A stretch of DNA of 64,000 bases. It comes from Siphonodentalium dalli (lineage: Eukaryota; Mollusca; Scaphopoda; Gadilida; Siphonodentaliidae). Positions within the stretch are counted from its first letter, which is position 1. Each line of letters starts with the position of its first letter. The notes under the pieces are model-generated. The model saw only the letters and a program-made list of their open reading frames with translations, did not search any database and had not been told where the DNA came from. A program made the translations under genes and the position numbers. The stretch covers positions 252,041,582 to 252,105,581 of the forward strand of contig CP136061.1 of NCBI GenBank assembly GCA_032622095.1, written 5' to 3'. Below are positions 59,699 to 64,000 of the stretch, piece by piece.

Positions 59699-60466
59699 AT
59701 GGGGCTTCAAATGGTGGCTAATATGCTGATCGTATGTGTGGGAGACTTCTTAATTCACATCAGCCGATTCCTCACGTACCTACCGTTTTATACAAGATTC
59801 ATCGAATATATAGTTCCATGGTTAGGGGAGAAACGCGGCCTTTCCGACAAGAAAACTGCTGCACAGGTATCTATAATTAAAATCGCAAGAGAAGGCGGTT
59901 CCTTACAACAAGTTGGATCAATGCTGACACGCTTGCGAAACATCTACGAAACAGAAGCGCAAGAGAGAAAGAAGGCAATCAGTTCCGTCCTGTTTTCTTT
60001 AGACGGAATTACACAGATTAATTTGTTGGATCTTGTCAAGCATGGGCGACCTCTGGTGGTCAATTTTGGTAGTTGCAGCTGACCACCGTTCATGGCGGAT
60101 CTGCAGAATTTCGCTGAGCTCACGCGAGAGTTCGCGAAGTACGCAGATTTCGTTTTCATCTACATATCGGAGGCGCACGCAGTCGAAGGTTGGAATTTTG
60201 AAAACAATGAATATAAGATCAAAGAACATCGCAATCTCCAGGATCGACTCGAGGCCGCCAAGATGTTGAAAGCTCGAGTTGGTGATAGCTGTCCGATTTT
60301 CGTGGATAATTTTGACAATACAACCAGCCGATGGTACGGAGCTTTCCCGGAACGTATATACGTCATCCAAGATGGCGTCGTTGTTCTACAGGGAGGGATT
60401 GGTCCATTCCTGTACAGCGTCGATGTTGTTGGGGATTGGCTAAATAAAACATTCACGAAGCAATAA
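59699..60466 (+). CDS. DIO: Iodothyronine-deiodinase-like selenoprotein D4 (Sec at TGA 60080-60082)
   Basis: 255 aa, Sec at residue 128. N-terminal anchor ANMLIVCVGDFLIHI, then FLTYLPFYTRFIEYIVPWLG shared with D1/D2. Catalytic NFGSCS-U-PPFM, YISEAHAVEGW, HRNLQDRLEAAKML, FPERIYVIQ, GGIGPFLYS. In several positions (AHAVEGW, DRLEAAK, IQDGV) it agrees with D3 rather than with D1/D2, placing it between them. It has the richest SECIS set (three) and the shortest distance from stop to first SECIS (0.28 kb), so it is the best candidate for an active member. The frame is open from at least 59603, but the ATG at 59699 matches the other copies. Confidence 0.93.
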
Positions 60467-60743
60467 TGGAACCATATTAGAGAGAGTTCGCATACAACGA
60501 CATGAGGTATTGCTCTAGCATGACATTGTAACAACAATAAATAACAGTCATAACAGAAATTCAGTCAAAGGGCGCTGTAAGCAAACACAATTCGAATGTA
60601 TGTTTTCGTCGAAATGTTAGTATTACAATTGTAATTATTTTAACTCCAATATATCCAGAGAAAAATGTATATTATATATATCACAAATCTGTCACACCTT
60701 TCGGTTTTAAAATATGTACTATATTATTTCAGAAATGGACATA

Positions 60744-60830
60744 CTGACCAGAGTGGAAACAAATGATGACTGAAGCTATACAAGGTTTGAACCTCAGCTC
60801 AGTCGGATGTCAAACTTGCACTCTTACCAG
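60744..60830 (+). promoter_or_regulatory. SECIS element D4-a
   Basis: TGAT (60764-60767) faces GGAT (60805-60808). Helix II is GACTGAAGCT/AGCTCAGTC. The apical loop is ATACAA, so the A-run is interrupted by C but two A's remain before GGTTT. The lower helix is CTGACC-AGAGTG with CACTCT-TACCAG. Confidence 0.8.
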
Positions 60831-60923
60831 AATGTTGAACTCTTAATCTTGAAAGTATAATATGATATAGTATTTCAGAAAATTGTGTTTTCAACATATA
60901 TATATATTTCAGATATTGACATA

Positions 60924-61009
60924 CTGGCCAGAGTGGAAACAAATGATGGCTGAAACTATAAAAGTTTTAACCTGAGCTCAGTCGGATGTCGATTTTGCAC
61001 TCTTGCTAC
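60924..61009 (+). promoter_or_regulatory. SECIS element D4-b (weakened)
   Basis: TGAT (60944-60947) faces GGAT (60984-60987). Helix II GGCTGAAACT against AGCTCAGTC has an extra mismatch and a wobble. Apical ATAAAA is intact. The lower helix 3' strand is CACTCTTGCTAC, losing pairs at its base. Probably weaker than its neighbours. Confidence 0.7.
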
Positions 61010-61266
61010 AACATGATTCGTGGCAAGCAAGAAACAACATATTCTTCTTGTTTATAATCACAAACAAAAGTAGAATTAATTATATGGCTGTCATTTGGCC
61101 GGCTTGTCTCACTGAGGGCGTGTCATTGTTAACAAACAGGACAGATAATAACGAAATCGTATTTCACTGTAGATTCTAAGAGATACATACGATGATCCAC
61201 GTTTCGGTAATTTTCCGTTATTTTACAGGCAAACATATAATAAATAGTATCTCAGAAATCGACATA

Positions 61267-61352
61267 CTGGCCAGAGTGAAAACAAATGATGACTGAAGCT
61301 ATAAAGGTTTACACCTCAGCTCAGTCGGATGTTAGATTTGCACTCTTGCCAG
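61267..61352 (+). promoter_or_regulatory. SECIS element D4-c
   Basis: TGAT (61287-61290) faces GGAT (61327-61330). Helix II is GACTGAAGCT/AGCTCAGTC, apical ATAAA, and the lower helix CTGGCCAGAGTG with CACTCTTGCCAG is as good as in D1-b. Confidence 0.85.
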
Positions 61353-61608
61353 AATGTCGAAATCGAGGAAGTGGTGACAAAATTGGTCAAAATATTCAAC
61401 ATTTGGAACTGGCATGCCGTTAGTTATGGTTTGTTTGATTTTAAATGCAATGGCCGTCAATTTGATACATGTAACTAACCAGATATCATTCATGCACGTG
61501 TACCTTATTTTTTCTGCTATATTTATCTCCACGTGTATGTGTTATACTTGTATACATCATTAACTTAATATAATGTAAATGTCTGACATGCCTCGTGGTA
61601 TGAATATC

Positions 61609-61614
61609 AATAAA
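61609..61614 (+). terminator. Poly(A) signal, D4 unit
   Basis: AATAAA in gaatatcaataaaataatct, matching the ends of the D1 and D2 units. It gives a 3' UTR of about 1.15 kb. Confidence 0.6.
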
Positions 61615-61654
61615 ATAATCTAATTCTAAATCTGAGCATGAATTTGCGAACGGT

Positions 61655-62135
61655 AGACCACCGACCCATGGACAACCCGACCCGAGACAATCCGACCCGA
61701 TCGACCCGGAACATCTTGACCTGGAACAACCCGACCTATGGACAATCCGACCCGATGGACCCGGGACAACCCGACACGATCGATTCGGAACAACCCGACC
61801 GATGGAACCGGGACACCGGACACGGGACAAACCGACGAGGGACAACAGACACAATCGACCCCGAACAATCCGACCTATGGACCCGGGACACCCGACCGAC
61901 CGAAGAACAACCCGACCAGATCGACAACGAGACAGGGACAATCCGATCAGATCGACCCGGGGCAACTCGACGGGGATAATCCGACCGAGGTACAACCAGA
62001 CCCAGGTACAACCCGACCAGTGACACCCTGACCCGGGACAACCCGACCCAGGGACCACCCGACCCAGGGACAAAACGACCCAATGACAACACGACACAAT
62101 GACAACCCAACCGACCAGAGACAACCCGACCGGGA
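61655..62135. repeat. GACCCG/GACAACC simple repeat after D4 (long form)
   Basis: About 33 degenerate units of 14-15 bp (gggacaacccgaccc, gatcgacccgg). Long ORFs in all frames on both strands, including one of 212 aa on the minus strand, follow from the base composition and are not genes. Confidence 0.9.
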
Positions 62136-62393
62136 TATCTTAGTAAACATTTTCCAAAATGGGTTAATTATTTTTCCTCCAAAACCATCAGGATATACCG
62201 ATAGTCAAACACTTCATAACAATAAACATATACATAAACATACCAACAGAAAAGGTGTGTCAGTTATAATAAGGTTTATAAAATCAAAATATATTATATC
62301 TGACAGCGATATAACTGTTGTACTAAATTTGCCAGTAGTGAGTACTATTTACATTACATATTTATATTGTCCCACGAATCAGTGTCGCTTTAA

Positions 62394-62663
62394 CCCTTTT
62401 CCCAACAAACCGGTCAAAAACGGCCAAATAAAGCTGCAACAGCCTAAATTATCTTAGGTCGCCTCGCATATATAAGAGAATGCATTGGCCTAAAAAAAAA
62501 AACATTTTAACACTTTTTACCATTTTTTCTTACATTCTTTAACAATTTTATAATTTTTAATGTGTTAAGCCAATGCATTCTCTTATATATGCGAGGCGAC
62601 CTATAGTCGACTCGCATATATAAGAGAATGCATTGGCACAGGGCCGTTCTGTTGGGTAAAGGG
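62394..62663. mobile_element. TTAA-type (piggyBac-like) MITE P3, internally deleted
   Basis: The 270-bp inverted copy of P1/P2 is flanked by TTAA (62390-62393, 62664-62667). Its ends are CCCTTTTCCCAACA and TGTTGGGTAAAGGG. One of the two internal hairpins is reduced to half and the segment next to it is deleted. Confidence 0.85.
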
Positions 62664-62789
62664 TTAACAACGGAACCTCTGAAATCGCACAAACAATACA
62701 ACCTTTTTGTGATAGTGTGTGGAATTCAATAGCTGTTATGAATGGAACCTTTTTGTTGCGGTGGTTGGGGGCCTGGCGTGGTGGGTCTC

Positions 62790-63315
62790 TTGTTTGGATA
62801 GCAGAAGCAAATACTTCGCAATGAACTGGGGACCTCGTGGTGGTAAATGTATAAGTAATGACCCGGGGACCGCGTGGTTGGTGAGTGTGCCGTTGGTGAC
62901 CTGGGAACCTCGTGTTGGTAAATGTGCAGTAATGGCCCGGGTACCTCGTGTGTAGTAAATGTACAATAATACCTTGGGCACCTCATATAGGTTGTGGATG
63001 TTCATTAATGACCCGGGGACCTCGTGGGTTGTGGATTTGCAGTAATGACCCGGGGACCTCGTGGGTGGTGGATTTGCAGTAATGACCCGGGGACCTCGTG
63101 GAAGTGAATGTAGTTGGTGACCGGGGAACCTCGTGGGTAGTAAATGTGTAGTAACGACCCGGGGATCTCGTGGTAAGTACATGTAAGTTATGACATAGGG
63201 ACTTCGTGGGTAGTAATGTATAGTAATGACCGGGGAAACTCGTGGTTAATAAATATACAGTAACGACATGGAGACCTCATGAGTACTAAATTTACAGAAA
63301 TGACCAGGGACCTCG
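62790..63315. repeat. Degenerate 37-bp minisatellite (about 14 units)
   Basis: Units contain taatgacccggggacctcgt with gggtagtaaatgtgcag. Best preserved around 63000-63110, with strong divergence at the ends. Minus-strand ORFs such as 62736-63182 are repeat artefacts. Confidence 0.85.
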
Positions 63316-64000
63316 TTTTTTCATTATTTCTTTTTCAAATAACGTTGAGCATACAATGATTAAATTAAATCTTATTATGAAATATAAATCATAACACGAA
63401 ATGTGTTCTATGGGTTTCTGCTATCTTTTATTTTCCTACTCTTTATGACTATATCAGAAACTGCCTATACAGCAGAGTGCTCTACCTATCATTAGCTTAT
63501 GTCAGCTTCCGGTGGGTAAGACATGGTACCTCTAATTGTGGACTCTTCTGCTATAGGGCATCCCCCCTCTACTCACATAATGTGGGTCACACAAAGCTAC
63601 GATATATGGAACCCATAGCGATATGTTCTGCGATAGAGGGTTCTTTTGGCCCTATAGACTGTTTGACCTATTTATTTTACATCCTAATTTTGATATTTTC
63701 ACCATTATCACCTTATTTGACAAGCTCTTAAACTTTTGTTTAACTTTTTATTTCTCAAAAATACCCAGCACAGAACTCGGAAACATTATGTGATAACCCA
63801 ACCTAAAAATTGTTAACTTATAATTCAGTGGGAGTGTCGTGCGCCTTACTGGGTGGGTCATCGGGACGGAAACTTAAACATTGCCAAATGAATGAATATA
63901 TAGTTGTGATGCATAACATAAAATATTTCTAACTCTATTCTAATCGCACAAGGAACCCGCCAGGGGGCCGTAAGCTCCCCGTTCTTCTACCTGGTCTACA
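63316..64000. other. No gene or repeat recognised
   Basis: AT-rich sequence. An 84-aa ORF at 63477-63731 ends in a hydrophobic stretch (LTYLFYILILIF) but has no further support. Confidence 0.4.

Noticed and set aside
61486-62124. 212-aa minus-strand ORF and others across the GACCCG repeat
   Set aside because: The simple repeat lacks stop codons in most frames. The predicted peptide is low complexity with no family signature.

Overview
The window looks like non-coding, repeat-laden nuclear DNA of an animal, probably a marine invertebrate. A mollusc or lancelet-like genome would fit, but the phylum cannot be fixed from this sequence. The DNA is AT-rich, full of short inverted-repeat transposons, minisatellites and 5'-truncated LINE fragments. 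It shows no bacterial gene organisation: no dense ORFs, operons or ribosome binding sites.

The only convincing cellular genes are four paralogous iodothyronine-deiodinase-like selenoproteins, called D1 to D4 here (13362-14129, 20548-21315, 39905-40699, 59699-60466, all on +). Each looks like two adjacent ORFs, but the separating codon is an in-frame TGA exactly at the deiodinase catalytic selenocysteine (FGSCS-U-PPFM). Downstream of D1, D2 and D4 lies a repeated block that folds as a SECIS element: quartet ATGAT/GGAT, unpaired A-run in the apical loop, and a paired lower stem. D1 has two intact-looking SECIS plus a half copy, D2 has one intact and one split by a 392-bp TTAA transposon, and D4 has three. 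A further SECIS with no adjacent gene lies at 44833-44919, downstream of D3. AATAAA signals follow the last SECIS of D1, D2 and D4, so these genes appear to have long 3' UTRs with several SECIS.

Layout. 1-7600: no gene; palindromic and TTAA MITEs and an A-B-B-A-B-A array of a 0.45-kb element and a 0.89-kb spacer. 7615-11515: a TTAA-type transposon in which one internal 32-bp unit has expanded to about 3 kb of satellite. 12400-16030: D1 segmental unit. 16040-18968: decayed minus-strand LINE. 18970-24140: D2 segmental unit. 24260-37900: no gene; an hAT-like C-tract element, a foldback element, a 27-bp minisatellite and single-copy-looking DNA. 38180-41145: D3 with 29-bp and 30-bp minisatellites upstream and a complete TTAA element just downstream. 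41155-48150: no gene; orphan SECIS, small tandem duplications and MITEs. 48851-54428: a pair of 450-bp GGTTAC elements, the second split by a 3784-bp transposon with CAC...GTG ends and a 5-bp duplication, which carries a decayed repeat-protein gene and a C2H2 zinc-finger ORF. 55625-57372: a large foldback element. 57640-62135: D4 segmental unit. 62394-64000: a third TTAA MITE and a 37-bp minisatellite.

D1, D2 and D4 are tandem segmental copies. They share upstream palindromic element, 61-bp minisatellite, leader, intronless coding exon, SECIS-bearing 3' region and a GACCCG-type simple repeat. D3 is more divergent and has a rearranged leader and 3' flank. All structure calls come from reading the sequence by eye; no alignment, folding or database search was run.
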